From Paractinoplanes tereljensis (lineage in GTDB: Bacteria; Actinomycetota; Actinomycetes; Mycobacteriales; Micromonosporaceae): a DNA stretch of 64,000 nt. Made by a program: the position numbers and the translations under genes. Within the stretch, counting starts at the first letter, position 1; the number at the start of each line of letters is the position of its first letter. The DNA lies in NCBI RefSeq assembly GCF_016862435.1, contig NZ_BOMY01000001.1, forward strand, positions 1 to 64,000, in the 5' to 3' direction. Under the pieces are notes generated by a model that saw only the letters and a program-made list of their open reading frames with translations, was not told the DNA's origin and searched no databases. Shown one piece after another: positions 23,903 through 33,948 of the stretch.

Positions 23903-25095
23903 CCCTTGATCGTGGTCCAGGCCTGGGTCCAGGCCGAGTAGTCCTTGCAGGTCACGTCGGTGCGACCGTCCAGGCACTGCGCGATCGGCGTGGTCCAGTA
24001 CCAGATGTTCTGGAAGTAGGCCTCGTCGTCGGCGTGGAACGTGGTGCAGAAGCTCTTGTCCGACGTCTGCTGGCAGGCCAGCTTGTTGGCGGGCGCCTCA
24101 CCGAACCACTCGGCCACGGCCGCGTTGGCCTTCGGCGAGATGATGTGGTTCATCCAGAGGTAGCCGCAGTTCGGGTGCTTGGCCTTGGCCGAGATCATCC
24201 AGGTGTCGGACCAGCCGGTCGCGCCCTCGGTCGGCAGCACGGCCTCGACCGGTGCCTTGTCGGCCTGGGCCAGGTTGGCGATGATCTGCCAGGTCGTACC
24301 GATCACCGAGTTGCCGGCCTTGAAGGACTGCACCTCCTTGGTGTAGTCCGACCAGTACTCGCCGATCAGCTTGTTCTGCTCGGTGAGCAGATCGGTGGCC
24401 GCCTTGAACTGGGTGTCGTCCAGCGCGTACGGATTCTTGATGTTGAGTTCGGGTTTGGTCTTCATCAGGTAGAGCGCCGCGTCGGCGATGTAGATCGGCG
24501 AGTCGTACGCGGTGATCTTGCCCTTGTACGGCGAGTTGGCGTCGAAGACCGCGCTCCACGAGGTCGGCGCCGGCTTGACCACGTCGGTCCGGTACATCAG
24601 CAGGTTGGCGCCGCGGCCGTGCGGAATGCCGTAGGCGACGTTGTCGACCGAGTTCCACTGCTTGTTCTTGAGGCCGTCGAAGACGTCCTTGTAGTTCGCG
24701 ATCAGGTCGGTGTTGACCGGCGCGACGTCACCGCCGTAGATCAGCCGCAGCGACGCGTCACCCGAGGCCGAGACCACGTCGTACTCGCCGGTCTTCATCA
24801 GGGTGACCATCTCGTCCGAGGTCGCCGCCACCTTGTTGTTGACCTTGCAGCCGGTCTCCTTGGTGAAGTCGGAGACCCAGTCGACGGCCTTGTCGGTGGA
24901 GCCGTCCTCGACGTAACCGGCCCACGAGACGATGTTGACCTCGCCCTCGCCCGCACCGAGCGAGGCCAGCTTGTCGATCTTCGGGACGGACAGGCCGCCG
25001 GGGCCGGAGCCGGTGGTTCCGGAATCGCCGCCGCCGCACCCGGCGAGCACGAGCACGCCGGCTGACAGGGCTGCCAAAACGAATCTATGCCGCAT
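23899..25095 (-). CDS. potD: polyamine-binding lipoprotein (PotD type)
   Basis: Extracytoplasmic solute-binding lipoprotein of 398 residues. The lipobox is VLAGC with the modified Cys at residue 20, followed by a Gly/Ser linker. The binding domain starts [25 protein letters not shown], the PotD/PotF beginning, and contains [11 protein letters not shown] and [26 protein letters not shown]. Four late cysteines (around C364-C390) may form disulfides. The gene overlaps potA by 11 bp at its start and potB by 4 bp at its end. Confidence 0.92.
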   Translation of the reverse strand: MRHRFVLAALSAGVLVLAGCGGGDSGTTGSGPGGLSVPKIDKLASLGAGEGEVNIVSWAGYVEDGSTDKAVDWVSDFTKETGCKVNNKVAATSDEMVTLMKTGEYDVVSASGDASLRLIYGGDVAPVNTDLIANYKDVFDGLKNKQWNSVDNVAYGIPHGRGANLLMYRTDVVKPAPTSWSAVFDANSPYKGKITAYDSPIYIADAALYLMKTKPELNIKNPYALDDTQFKAATDLLTEQNKLIGEYWSDYTKEVQSFKAGNSVIGTTWQIIANLAQADKAPVEAVLPTEGATGWSDTWMISAKAKHPNCGYLWMNHIISPKANAAVAEWFGEAPANKLACQQTSDKSFCTTFHADDEAYFQNIWYWTTPIAQCLDGRTDVTCKDYSAWTQAWTTIKG

Positions 25096-26110
25096 CCGCG
25101 TTCTCCTTCTGATGGGGGATTTCGATCACGTGCTCTGCGTGCCAGCTCAGGTGGACCGGTTTCCCCCGCAGTTCGGCCAGCGCCGCGGTCCCGGTGCGCT
25201 GGTTCTGCTCGACGACGGTGACCCGCACCCCGGCGTCGAGGTCGACGACGTATCGGGTTACCGGTCCGGCGTAGATCACCTCGGCGACGGTGCCCGGAAT
25301 GCCCTCTTCGGACAGACGAATTTTCTCCGGCCGGATGGAAAATGTCCCTTTTCTTCCGACGAGGGCGAGAGCCACGTCGCCGGTCAGGAGGTTAGATGTC
25401 CCGACAAATCCGGCAACAAATGGCGTCGCCGGGTTCTCGTAGACCTCTTCCGGGGTTCCGATCTGGGCAATCCGGCCGGCATCGAAGACCGCCACCCGGT
25501 CGCTCATGGTCAGCGCCTCGTCCTGGTCGTGCGTCACGAAGACGAACGTGATGCCGACATCGCGCTGGATCTGCTTCAACTCGACCTGCATCTGCTCGCG
25601 CAGCTTCAGGTCAAGAGCGCCGAGCGGCTCGTCCAGCAACAGCACCTTGGGCCGGTTGACCAGGGCCCGAGCAAGAGCAACCCGCTGCCGCTGGCCACCC
25701 GACATCGCCGACGGCTTCCGAGATTCAAAACCCTCCAGCCGTACGGAGGACAGCGCCTCAACCGCACGATCCCGCCGCTCCCGGCGCGGCACCTTGCGGA
25801 CCTTGAGCCCGTACTCGACGTTCTCCAGCACGGTCATGTGCGGAAAGAGCGCGTAATCCTGGAAGACCGTGTTGACGTCCCGCTCGAACGGCGCCAGCTT
25901 CGTGACGTCCTTGCCGCTCAGCGACACCGTGCCGGCGGTCGGCAGCTCGAAGCCGGCGATCATCCGCAGCACCGTGGTCTTGCCGGAGCCGGACGGCCCG
26001 AGCATCGAGAAGAACTCGCCGTCCTCGATGGACAGGTCGATCCCGGCGACCGCGTCGACGGCCCCGAAGGACTTCCGCAGCCCGGTCAGCTCGATAGCCG
26101 GAGTACTCAT
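25085..26110 (-). CDS. potA: polyamine ABC transporter ATPase (PotA type)
   Basis: Cytoplasmic ATPase of 341 residues. The Walker A motif GPSGSGKTT is at residues 38-46, the signature is MSGGQRQRV, Walker B is [12 protein letters not shown], and the switch His is in [15 protein letters not shown]-type C-terminal domain (about 245-335) includes [12 protein letters not shown]. Overlaps with the aldehyde dehydrogenase (4 bp) and potD (11 bp) show strict co-translation. Confidence 0.95.
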   Translation of the reverse strand: MSTPAIELTGLRKSFGAVDAVAGIDLSIEDGEFFSMLGPSGSGKTTVLRMIAGFELPTAGTVSLSGKDVTKLAPFERDVNTVFQDYALFPHMTVLENVEYGLKVRKVPRRERRDRAVEALSSVRLEGFESRKPSAMSGGQRQRVALARALVNRPKVLLLDEPLGALDLKLREQMQVELKQIQRDVGITFVFVTHDQDEALTMSDRVAVFDAGRIAQIGTPEEVYENPATPFVAGFVGTSNLLTGDVALALVGRKGTFSIRPEKIRLSEEGIPGTVAEVIYAGPVTRYVVDLDAGVRVTVVEQNQRTGTAALAELRGKPVHLSWHAEHVIEIPHQKENADAA

Positions 26111-27522
26111 GCGCTCACCATCACGAATCGAAGCTCGGTCATCTCTTGCACGGTGTAAGCAGGTCCTTCACGGGTGTTCCCGGCGTCGCGAAGTCCGCCG
26201 TACGGCTGCTGGTCGGCCCGGAAGGTCGGCACCTGGTTGATCAGCACCCCGCCGAACTCCAGCTCGCGCGCCGCGCGCAGCGCGACGCCGAGATCCGCCG
26301 TGAAAACCCCGGCCTGAAGGCCGAAATCGCTGTCGTTGGCCAGGCCGATCGCTTCCGCCAGATGGGTGTACGGCGTGACGGTAACCACCGGCCCGAACAC
26401 CTCCTGGCGATAGACGTCCAGGTCACGGGGCGGATCGGCGACGACCGCCGGAGTGATCAGGGTGCCGTGGCGCACGCCGCCGGTCACCTCCGCACCCGCC
26501 GCGCGGGCCCGGTCGAGCCAGTCCTCGACCCGCTTCGCAGCCGCCTCCGAGATCAGCGGCCCGACCTCGGTGTCCTCGTCGAGCGGGTCGCCGACGCGCA
26601 GGGAGCCGACCGCGATCTTCAGCTCGTGCAGCAGTTTGTCGTAGATGTCGGCGTGGGCCAGCACGCGCTGGGTGGAGATGCAGGACTGCCCGGCGTACGA
26701 GAAACCGCCCAGCCGCACCTGCGCGACCACCCGGTCCAGGTCGGCGTCCGGCTCGACGATCACCGGCGCGTTGGAACCCAGCTCGAGCAGCACCCGCTTG
26801 CGCGGCGCGGTGTCCTGGATCCGGCGGCCGACCGCGACGCTGCCGGTGAACGTGATCAGCGCGGGCACCGGGTGGGCGACAAGCGGGGTGCCGGCGTCCG
26901 GCCCGGTGCCGGTGACCACCGAGATCCAGTCGGCCGGCAGCCCCGCCTCGACCAGCAGGTCGACCAGGCGGATCGCCGAGACCGGGGTCAGCTCGGCCGG
27001 CTTGAGCACCACCGGGCAGCCGGCCGCGATCGCCGGGCCGAGCTTGTGCGCGACCAGGTTGAGCGGGAAGTTGAACGGCGAGATGGCGGCGATCACGCCG
27101 ACCGGGTGCCGCAGCGCGAACCCGAGCCGGCCCACTCCGCTGGCCGAGGCGTCCATCGGGATCACCTCGCCGCTGAGCCGGCGCGCCTCCACCGCCGAGA
27201 ACCGCAGCGTGTCGACGCAGCGCAGGGTCTCGGCGCGGGCGTCCCGGATCGGCTTGCCGGCCTCCCGGGCGATGGTGACCGCGAACTCCTCGGTGCGCTC
27301 GGCCAGGAGTTCGGCGGCGCGTTCCAGCACCTCGGCCCGGCGGTACTGCGGGAAGTCGCCCCGGGCCAGCGCCGCCGAAGCGGCCGCCACCGCCTCGGCG
27401 ACGTGCTCGGCACCCAGGGCCGGCACGCGGGCGACCGGCGACCCGTCGAACGGGCTGAGCACCTCGATCCACTCGTCGGCACTCACCGGGCGCCCACCTA
27501 TCCGGGCCGGCACCTGCATCAA
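26107..27522 (-). CDS. NAD(P)-dependent aldehyde dehydrogenase
   Basis: First gene of the polyamine operon, a 471-residue aldehyde dehydrogenase. Active-site residues are N151 (SPFNFP), E247 (LLELGSNAP) and C281 (YAGQSCIS). The cofactor-binding FTGSVAVG and the late EVFGPVVTV are also present. The setting suggests oxidation of aminoaldehydes made from polyamines, such as 4-aminobutyraldehyde, but sequence alone does not fix the substrate. The protein resembles lactaldehyde/succinate-semialdehyde-type members. It is divergent from the PucR gene, and the operon promoter must lie in the roughly 120 bp between them. Confidence 0.92.
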   Translation of the reverse strand: MMQVPARIGGRPVSADEWIEVLSPFDGSPVARVPALGAEHVAEAVAAASAALARGDFPQYRRAEVLERAAELLAERTEEFAVTIAREAGKPIRDARAETLRCVDTLRFSAVEARRLSGEVIPMDASASGVGRLGFALRHPVGVIAAISPFNFPLNLVAHKLGPAIAAGCPVVLKPAELTPVSAIRLVDLLVEAGLPADWISVVTGTGPDAGTPLVAHPVPALITFTGSVAVGRRIQDTAPRKRVLLELGSNAPVIVEPDADLDRVVAQVRLGGFSYAGQSCISTQRVLAHADIYDKLLHELKIAVGSLRVGDPLDEDTEVGPLISEAAAKRVEDWLDRARAAGAEVTGGVRHGTLITPAVVADPPRDLDVYRQEVFGPVVTVTPYTHLAEAIGLANDSDFGLQAGVFTADLGVALRAARELEFGGVLINQVPTFRADQQPYGGLRDAGNTREGPAYTVQEMTELRFVMVSA

Positions 27523-27641
27523 GAGGACCTCCCGGGTTGACCGCTGTGTTGCAGGACACCGTATTTGTCGATGGTCACGGTGGTAAATGGACGCGGGAAC
27601 AGTACTTACGCGGGCGGGTTGTGCAGCCGTACAGTCGCGCG

Positions 27642-29111
27642 GTGACCCTGCGCCTGGGCGACGTTCTCGCCGACCCCGACCTGAGCCTGCGGCTGGCCGA
27701 CGGCGACCCGGCCGCGCTCAACCAGCCGGTGCGGTGGTGCGCGGTCACCGAACTGGCCGACCCGCGCCCGTTCCTCTCCGGCGGCGAGCTGGTGCTGACC
27801 ACCGGGCTCAGTCAGCTCGACGAGGCCGCGCAACGGCAGTTCGTGTCCCGGGTCGCCGAGCGGCGGGCGGTCGGGCTCGGCTTCGGGGTCGGGCTCACCC
27901 ACGACCGGATCCCGGCCGCCACCCTGGCCGAGGCCCGCGACCGGCGGCTTCCGGTGCTGGAGATTCCCTACTCGACACCGTTCATCGCGGTCGACCGATT
28001 CGTCGCCGACCGGGTCCTGGAGGAGCAGTACGGCCGGTTCGCCGACCTGCTCGACGAGCACGACACGCTGGCCAAGGCGCTGCTCTCCGGCCAGGGCCTG
28101 GGCGCGCTGATCGGGTCGCTGCACCAGATCCTCGGCGCGCCCTGCATGGTCGTCGACGTGTACGGGCGGGTGCTCGCCACCGCCCCGGCCAGCGCGGCCT
28201 GGCCGGTCGAGCAGATCCTGTACGCGGCGCGGGCCGGCACCTCCGGCGACACCCCGCTGGCGGTGCCGGTGAGTGTCGAGGACACCGTGGTGGCGTACCT
28301 CTGTTGTCGCCGGCCCCGTAGATCCGCGGACGTCCTCCCGTACGCCGTCTCCTTGGTTGGTCTGGAACTTGCCCGCCGGCAGGCGGAATTGGCCGGCAAG
28401 CGCCGGCTGGCCGGACAGGTCCTCGAAGATCTCGTGCGCGGGACGATCGGCGGAGCCGAGGCCGAGCGGCGGCTCTCGCCGTTCGGCATCCGGCCCGCGG
28501 ACGAGCACGCGCTGCTGGTGGCGACGCTGTCGCCGGGCGGCGGCGATCTCCGCAAGCGCCTGGTCAGCAGCCCGCCGATGACCGGCGCGACGACCGCGGT
28601 GCTGGAGGACTGCCTGCTTGTGGTCCTGGAACCCGGGCAGTCGGCGCGGGAGGCGGCGCTGCTGCTGCAGGACTACCTGACTCGGTACGGTTCGGACGTG
28701 CGCGTCGGCATCGGCGGCTGGTACGCCGGGACGACCGGCCTGCGCTGGAGTTATTACGAGGCGCACGAGGCGATGAACCGCGGTCCGGGCATCAACGAGC
28801 GCGAGCAGATGAGCCTGTCCGGTCTGATCGTGGCCAGCGAGGATGTGCCGCTGCGCGACCTGGCCAGCGAGGTGTTGCGGCCGCTGCACGAGTTCGACGC
28901 CGCGCACGCCGGCTCGCTTGTCGCGACGCTGCGCGCCTACCTGGACGCGGACGGCTCGGTGGCGGCCGTGGCGGCGAGGCTGATCGTGCATCGCAACACC
29001 GTGCGTTACCGCCTCGAACAGATCGAGAAGCTGACCGGCCGCTCCCTGGCCCGCACCGCCGACCGCGTGCAGCTGTGGCTGGCCCTGGCCGCCGCCGATC
29101 TACTTAGGTAG
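27642..29111 (+). CDS. PucR-family transcriptional regulator
   Basis: Regulator of 489 residues. The N-terminal PucR domain begins VTLRLGDVLADPDLSLRL. It carries the AVTELADPRPFLSGGELVLTTG motif (about 25-45). A GGDEF-like degenerate central domain follows, then a C-terminal helix-turn-helix (about 435-480, VAAVAARLIVHRNTVRYRLEQ). PucR regulators usually respond to nitrogen compounds. Divergence from the polyamine operon suggests it is the local activator. GTG at 27642 matches the family start; an open frame to 27537 would add 35 residues lying in the promoter region. Its end overlaps the convergent sensor kinase by 12 bp. Confidence 0.88.
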   Translation: MTLRLGDVLADPDLSLRLADGDPAALNQPVRWCAVTELADPRPFLSGGELVLTTGLSQLDEAAQRQFVSRVAERRAVGLGFGVGLTHDRIPAATLAEARDRRLPVLEIPYSTPFIAVDRFVADRVLEEQYGRFADLLDEHDTLAKALLSGQGLGALIGSLHQILGAPCMVVDVYGRVLATAPASAAWPVEQILYAARAGTSGDTPLAVPVSVEDTVVAYLCCRRPRRSADVLPYAVSLVGLELARRQAELAGKRRLAGQVLEDLVRGTIGGAEAERRLSPFGIRPADEHALLVATLSPGGGDLRKRLVSSPPMTGATTAVLEDCLLVVLEPGQSAREAALLLQDYLTRYGSDVRVGIGGWYAGTTGLRWSYYEAHEAMNRGPGINEREQMSLSGLIVASEDVPLRDLASEVLRPLHEFDAAHAGSLVATLRAYLDADGSVAAVAARLIVHRNTVRYRLEQIEKLTGRSLARTADRVQLWLALAAADLLR

Positions 29112-31034
29112 CCGGACCGTCACGGTGGTGCCGGTCGACTCGTGGGAGGACAGCGCGATCGTGCCGCGGTGCCGTTCCACCACCACCCGGCACAGTGCCA
29201 GGCCCAGTCCCGAGCCCGGGATGCCGGTGTGCCGGGCGTTGCCGCCCCGGTACAGCCGGCGGAACAGTTTCGCCTGCTCCGACGCGGGAATGCCGACACC
29301 GGTGTCGCTGACCGTGAGCACCACCAGGTCGTCCAGGTCGACCAGGGTGACCCCGACCGCCGAGTCCGACGGGCTGAACTTGACCGCGTTACCCACCAGG
29401 GCCTCCACCATCTGCCGCAGCCGGGCCCGGTCCCCCGGCACGGTCACCTGGTCGAGCCGGTCGGTGTGGATGACGACGCCGCGGTCCGAGGTGACCTCGC
29501 CGGTCACCTCGGCGACCACCTCGGTCAGGTTCACCGGCTCCGACTCGAGGGCCAGGTGCCCCGACTCCATCCCGGCCACGTCCAGCAGCCGGTCCACCAG
29601 GTTCCGCAGCCGGGTGCTGTTGCGGTGCACCACCTCGAACAGGTCGCGCAGCTCGACGAACGGGGTGTCGTCCGGGGACTCGGCGATCAGGTCGACGTAC
29701 GAGCCGATCGAGGTGAGCGGGGTGCGCAGCTCGTGCCCGGCCAGGGCCATGTACTCGTCGGTCGCGGCGGCCAGGTGCAGCGCCAGCCCTTCGGCCCGGC
29801 GGTGCTCCAGGAACGCGCCGATCACCGCGGCGATGCCGCTGAGCAGCATGCCGAGCGCCGGGTCGGACTCCTGCCGGGTGCGTGAGAAGAACGAGATCGC
29901 GCCCACCACCCGCTCGCCGCTGCGCACCGGGACCGCGCCGGCCGAGCGGTAGGCCGCGCTCTCCGCCACCTCCGGGAGGATCGGCGCGTTCGCCGCGTGC
30001 AGGTCTGGCACCCAGATCAGCTCGCCGGTCTGCCAGCACAGGCCGGCCAGACCGTGCCCGCGGGCGATGGTGGCGGGCAGCGGCAGGGCCGGTTCCCCGG
30101 CCGCGCTGTACAGCGCGGCCGGGCGCAGCACGTCGGCCTCGTCGTCGGCCAGCCACAACCGGAGGTACGGCCAGCCCAGGGTGGTGCCGATCGCGGCCAG
30201 GATCCGGTCGCCGGCTTTGGGCGAGTCCGGGTCGCCGGCCAGCACGCTGAGGACCTTGTTCTTGCACACCTCGTACTGCCGGGTGCGGTGCCGGGTGGTG
30301 ACGTCGTGCGCGGCCGAGACGGCGGCGATCACGGTGCCGTCCGCGCCCCGGACCGGGCGGGCGTTGACCAGGTACCAGTGCGGGCGGCCGTGCGGGTCGT
30401 ACGCCATCAGCTCGACGTGGTTGACGTCCTCGCCGCGCATGGCCCGCCAGATCGGCCACTCGTCGGTCGGCATGTCGGTGCCGTCCGGACGGCACATCCG
30501 GAGCCGGCGCGCGATGTCGCCGACCGGCACACCCGGCTTGTCGGCGCCGAGGACGTCACCGAGCGCCCGGTTGACCAGGAGCTGCCGCCCGTTCACGTCG
30601 AAGGCCATCACACCCGTGTCGATGCAGTCGAGCACGGCATCGAGCATGGAGTGGCCGATCTGCGGCACCTTCAGGCCGTTGAGGTGGCCGCGCAACGCCT
30701 CGCTCAGCTCGGGAACCCCGAACGGCTTGCCGATCACCCCGAGCGCGCCGGTCGCGGCCAGCCGCGGATCACCCGGCAGGAGGTACGCCGTGATCAGCAC
30801 GACCGGGGTGGACGCCAGCCGCGGGTCGTCCCGGATCGCCGCGCAGAGTTCGAGCCCGGTCATGTGCGGCATGTCGACATCGGCGATGAGCAGGTCCGGC
30901 CGGTGCTTGGCGACCGCTTCCAGGCCCGAGCGGCCGTCGTCCGCCACCACCACGTCGTGGCCGAGCCGCCGCACCACCTCGGCGATGACCCGCTGATGAT
31001 CGAGGTTGTCCTCGGCTACGACCACTGACGCCAC
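29100..31034 (-). CDS. hybrid sensor histidine kinase with N-terminal receiver, PAS and GAF domains
   Basis: Cytoplasmic 644-residue signalling protein. Domain order is receiver (about 1-120), PAS (about 130-265), GAF (about 275-425), HisKA (about 435-505) and HATPase (about 540-644). The receiver phospho-acceptor is D52 in ADVDMPHMTG. The phosphorylated His lies in LAGHELRTPLTS. The ATP-binding boxes NAVKF, SDTGVGIP and GSGLGLAL are intact. There is no membrane helix, so signal input is probably by the GAF/PAS domains or by phosphorylation of the receiver. GTG at 31034 starts the receiver directly; the longer frame reads into the divergent exporter. No partner response regulator is adjacent. 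Confidence 0.88.
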   Translation of the reverse strand: MASVVVAEDNLDHQRVIAEVVRRLGHDVVVADDGRSGLEAVAKHRPDLLIADVDMPHMTGLELCAAIRDDPRLASTPVVLITAYLLPGDPRLAATGALGVIGKPFGVPELSEALRGHLNGLKVPQIGHSMLDAVLDCIDTGVMAFDVNGRQLLVNRALGDVLGADKPGVPVGDIARRLRMCRPDGTDMPTDEWPIWRAMRGEDVNHVELMAYDPHGRPHWYLVNARPVRGADGTVIAAVSAAHDVTTRHRTRQYEVCKNKVLSVLAGDPDSPKAGDRILAAIGTTLGWPYLRLWLADDEADVLRPAALYSAAGEPALPLPATIARGHGLAGLCWQTGELIWVPDLHAANAPILPEVAESAAYRSAGAVPVRSGERVVGAISFFSRTRQESDPALGMLLSGIAAVIGAFLEHRRAEGLALHLAAATDEYMALAGHELRTPLTSIGSYVDLIAESPDDTPFVELRDLFEVVHRNSTRLRNLVDRLLDVAGMESGHLALESEPVNLTEVVAEVTGEVTSDRGVVIHTDRLDQVTVPGDRARLRQMVEALVGNAVKFSPSDSAVGVTLVDLDDLVVLTVSDTGVGIPASEQAKLFRRLYRGGNARHTGIPGSGLGLALCRVVVERHRGTIALSSHESTGTTVTVRLPK

Positions 31035-31092
31035 TCTCGCAGGGTAAATCAGACAAAACACCCCCGTACGGTTTCCGGGTAGCTTGATCGGA

Positions 31093-32526
31093 GTGCCGGG
31101 AAACAATGTCGGACTGCGGTCCGAGCGAGGACCAGTCCTCGCCGCGGTCATGCTCACCACCGCACTGGTCGCCATCGAGGGCACGATCATCGCCACCGCG
31201 GTGCCCTCGATCGTCAAGGACGTCGGCGGGTTCACCGAGTTCCCCTGGCTCTTCTCGATCTTCCTGCTGGCCCAGGCCGTCTCGGTGCCGATCTACGGCA
31301 AACTGAACGACCTGTTCGGGCGGAAACCGGTCATCCTGTGGGGCATCGGCCTATTCATGATCGGATCGATCCTGTGCGGGGCGGCCTGGGCGATGGGACC
31401 GCTCATCGCCTTCCGGATCGTCCAGGGCCTCGGCGCCGGCGCGATCCTGCCGACCACCATCACCATCATCGGCGACCTCTATTCGGTCCGCGAACGAGCC
31501 AAGGTCCAGGGGTACGTCGCCAGCGTGTGGGGCGCGGCCTCGGTCGTCGGGCCCACCCTGGGCGGCGTCTTCAGCGAGTACGTCTCCTGGCGCTGGATCT
31601 TCTTCGTCAACATCCCGCTCTGCCTGCTGGCCGTCGCCGTCTTCATGCGCTTCTTCCACGAGCGGGTCGAACGCGGCCGCCCGGTGATCGACTACCGGGG
31701 TGCCGCGCTGCTCGCGGTCGGCCTGGCCCTGGTGATCCTGGGTGCGCTGGAGGGCGGTCAGGCGTGGGCCTGGAACTCGCCGGCCAGCCTGCTCATCCTC
31801 GGCGCCGGGGTCGCGGCGCTAATCGCCTTCGTCTTCGTGGAACGGCGGGCGGCTTCGCCCGTACTCCCGCTCTGGATCTTTCGCCGAAGGCTGCTGGTCT
31901 CCAGCGGCCTGATCTCGGTCGGCATCGGCGCCATCCTGTACGGGCTGAGCTCCTACGTCCCGACCTACGTGCAGGACGTGCTCGGCGCCGGCCCGCTGGT
32001 CGCCGGCTTCGCTCTGGCCACCCTGACGCTGGGCTGGCCGATCACCGGCAGCCAGGCCGGCCGGGTCTACCTACGGCTGGGCTTCCGCGCCTGCGCCCTG
32101 ATCGGCACGTCCCTGGTCCTGGTCGGCTGCGCGCTGCTGCTGTTGCTGGGCCGCACTTCGCCGGTCTGGCAGGTTGCCCTGTTCTGCCTGGTGATCGGGC
32201 TCGGCATGGGCCTGACCGCATCGCCCACTTTGATCGCCGCGCAGTCCAGTGTGGGCTGGGCAGAAAGAGGTGTGGTCACCGCCAGTAACATCTTCCTGCG
32301 GTCCCTGGGAAGCTCGGTCGGCGTGGCCATCTTCGGCGCGATCGCCAACTCGACCGTCGGCTCGGCTCCGATCACCCCGGATTCGTTGACGACGGCCGTA
32401 CAGCGCATCTTCGTCGGCCTGGTCATCGTGGCCGTGCTGATCCTCGCGATGGCGACGCTGATCCCCCGCTCGGCCGACCGGGCAATTTTGGAGGCCCCTC
32501 CGATTCCTCAGGAGTCTTCTCGCTGA
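31093..32526 (+). CDS. DHA2-family MFS exporter
   Basis: Predicted 14-helix proton-driven drug exporter of 477 residues. It shows the loop motif GKLNDLFGRKPV between helices 2 and 3, an LGAGAILPTTITIIGDLYSVRERAKVQG segment and the antiporter-type WGAASVVGPTLGGVFSEYVSWRWIFF. GTG at 31093 is chosen; a TTG three codons earlier is possible. It is divergent from the sensor kinase (58 bp), which might regulate it indirectly. The substrate is unknown. The 3' end overlaps the convergent small membrane gene. Confidence 0.85.
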   Translation: MPGNNVGLRSERGPVLAAVMLTTALVAIEGTIIATAVPSIVKDVGGFTEFPWLFSIFLLAQAVSVPIYGKLNDLFGRKPVILWGIGLFMIGSILCGAAWAMGPLIAFRIVQGLGAGAILPTTITIIGDLYSVRERAKVQGYVASVWGAASVVGPTLGGVFSEYVSWRWIFFVNIPLCLLAVAVFMRFFHERVERGRPVIDYRGAALLAVGLALVILGALEGGQAWAWNSPASLLILGAGVAALIAFVFVERRAASPVLPLWIFRRRLLVSSGLISVGIGAILYGLSSYVPTYVQDVLGAGPLVAGFALATLTLGWPITGSQAGRVYLRLGFRACALIGTSLVLVGCALLLLLGRTSPVWQVALFCLVIGLGMGLTASPTLIAAQSSVGWAERGVVTASNIFLRSLGSSVGVAIFGAIANSTVGSAPITPDSLTTAVQRIFVGLVIVAVLILAMATLIPRSADRAILEAPPIPQESSR

Positions 32527-32758
32527 GGAGCTCGACCAGCTTCAGCGCCCGCTCCGACCGCTCCTTGCTGCCGACCAGCGCCACGAAGGACGCGATGGTG
32601 ATGGGCGCCAGCATCCGGCAGCCCAGCCGGTACCCGAAGTACACGGCGATGATGGGCAGCGCGGCCGACCGCGACTCCCCGACCAGTTCGATGACCCACT
32701 GAGGCACCATGGCGGCACCGCCACTCTCCGCGACGAAGCTCAACCGGTTTCGCACCAT
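32423..32758 (-). CDS. small membrane-associated hypothetical protein
   Basis: I do not recognise it. The 111-residue protein has one or two hydrophobic stretches (about 33-63), then a basic amphipathic part (SKERSERALKLVELLSEKT) and a low-complexity Pro/Gly/Ser tail. The tail lies entirely inside the 104-bp overlap with the convergent exporter gene, so the natural stop may have been lost or the tail may be of little importance. A GGGAG ribosome-binding site precedes the ATG at 32758. Moderate confidence that it is expressed. Confidence 0.5.
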   Translation of the reverse strand: MVRNRLSFVAESGGAAMVPQWVIELVGESRSAALPIIAVYFGYRLGCRMLAPITIASFVALVGSKERSERALKLVELLSEKTPEESEGPPKLPGRPSGGSASPSRGSARPR

Positions 32759-32790
32759 GTCTCCCGCCCGCCAGGTGCGGGGGCATGCAC

Positions 32791-33783
32791 TCAGAGTAGC
32801 CGCAAGGTCACCTTCTGGCGAGGTGGGAACAGGGCCATCACCAGCGCGGCCAGCCCCAGCAGCCGCAAGGCGGCGTCCCCCGCCTCCCAGTCGACCCCTT
32901 CCGCCTCCGTCTCGGCCGGCGCAACCGAGACCATCACGGCCGCCACGTTCCCCTGCCCCGCGATGTTCCCCCCACCCGCGTTCCCCGGGTTTCCCGGGTT
33001 CCGCGCGCCCGGATGCAGGAAGCGCTGCTGAGCGTCGGCCACGGCCGCAGCGGACCGCTGCTCATCCCGGTCCGGTGTGACGTTCCGCAGCGTGGCCTGA
33101 CTGCACCACTCCCACACGACGCCGTCGTCCGCCCCCAGCCACGGCCGTTCACAGCCGACGGTGCCGTCCTCCGCACCGAAGTCCGCCGCCGCACCCACCG
33201 CCCCACCGGCGAACGCCAGAACGGCCAGCAGTCCGGCCCCCGCCAGCCCGAGCCGGTGCGTAACGAGCGCCGCGTTGGCCGCAACAAGCACCAGCACCAG
33301 GGCAACCACCGACAGCCCCAGCAGAGCGGTCCCGATCCGCCCCGGCCGATCGGTGATAGCAAACTTCGCGAACACCCCCACCACGACGACTCCCGCCAGC
33401 CCCGCCGGCCAGAGATGCCGCCGCCGAAGCCCCGGCGCAGCGGTGCCAAGCACCGCAACCGCAAGAAGCGCGGCCCCCGCGGTAAGCAGAAGCACGGCGA
33501 CCACCCCGGCGTGCGCCCCCACCGCCACCGGCCACCCGAACCCGCCGGCGTCGATGTCGACCGCCGCAGCCGCGAGGGTAAGCGCGGTCAGCCCGGCCAG
33601 CCCGGCGCGTTGCGGCCAGCCACCCGAGTCCCGGTCCGCGGCCAGCCCCAACAGGGCGGCAGTAGCCAGCGTCCCAGCAAACGACAGCAGCTCAAGGCGC
33701 AGCAGAACCTGCACCCCCAGCACAGCCAAGCAGGCAAGGAAAAGCCATACCCATCGCGAAACGCGCACCGCGGCATAATCCAC
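32791..33783 (-). CDS. hypothetical polytopic membrane protein
   Basis: Family not recognised. From the GTG at 33783 the protein has 330 residues, with about seven or eight predicted helices in the first 220. An extracytoplasmic segment with paired Cys follows (GTVGCERPWLGADDGVVWEWCS). Then come a Gly/Asn-rich stretch (ARNPGNPGNAGGGNIAGQGN) and a last helix near the C-terminus (about 300-325). An alternative start is GTG at 33768. The frame opens further upstream, but that part reads through tandem repeats and is not believable as protein. It lies 32 bp upstream of the small membrane gene on the same strand. Confidence 0.6.
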   Translation of the reverse strand: MDYAAVRVSRWVWLFLACLAVLGVQVLLRLELLSFAGTLATAALLGLAADRDSGGWPQRAGLAGLTALTLAAAAVDIDAGGFGWPVAVGAHAGVVAVLLLTAGAALLAVAVLGTAAPGLRRRHLWPAGLAGVVVVGVFAKFAITDRPGRIGTALLGLSVVALVLVLVAANAALVTHRLGLAGAGLLAVLAFAGGAVGAAADFGAEDGTVGCERPWLGADDGVVWEWCSQATLRNVTPDRDEQRSAAAVADAQQRFLHPGARNPGNPGNAGGGNIAGQGNVAAVMVSVAPAETEAEGVDWEAGDAALRLLGLAALVMALFPPRQKVTLRLL

Positions 33784-33837
33784 CAATCCCCGCCCCACGG
33801 CCACCCCGCCGAGATCACCCCGGCCGCGCCTCACCAC

Positions 33838-33948
33838 CGACCGGCCCGCCACCTGGCCGACCCGCCACCTGGCCGGCCCATCACCGGGCTGACCCGCCAC
33901 CTGGCTCACCCATCACCTGGCTGACCCGCCACTTGGCTGACCCGGCTC
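33838..33948. repeat. short tandem repeat array, about 16-bp units
   Basis: About six imperfect units built on TGACCCGCCACCTGGC follow one another upstream of the membrane-protein gene. Variants include CACCCATCACCTGGC and GACCCGCCACTTGGC. The array would encode a repetitive peptide only if the membrane protein started much earlier. I treat it as a non-coding minisatellite-like stretch or a cluster of binding sites. Confidence 0.6.

Noticed and set aside
33838..33948. 16-bp repeats as a CRISPR or an N-terminal protein extension
   Set aside because: No spacers, and the protein reading through them is repetitive and unlike any membrane-protein start; the GTG at 33783 is better.
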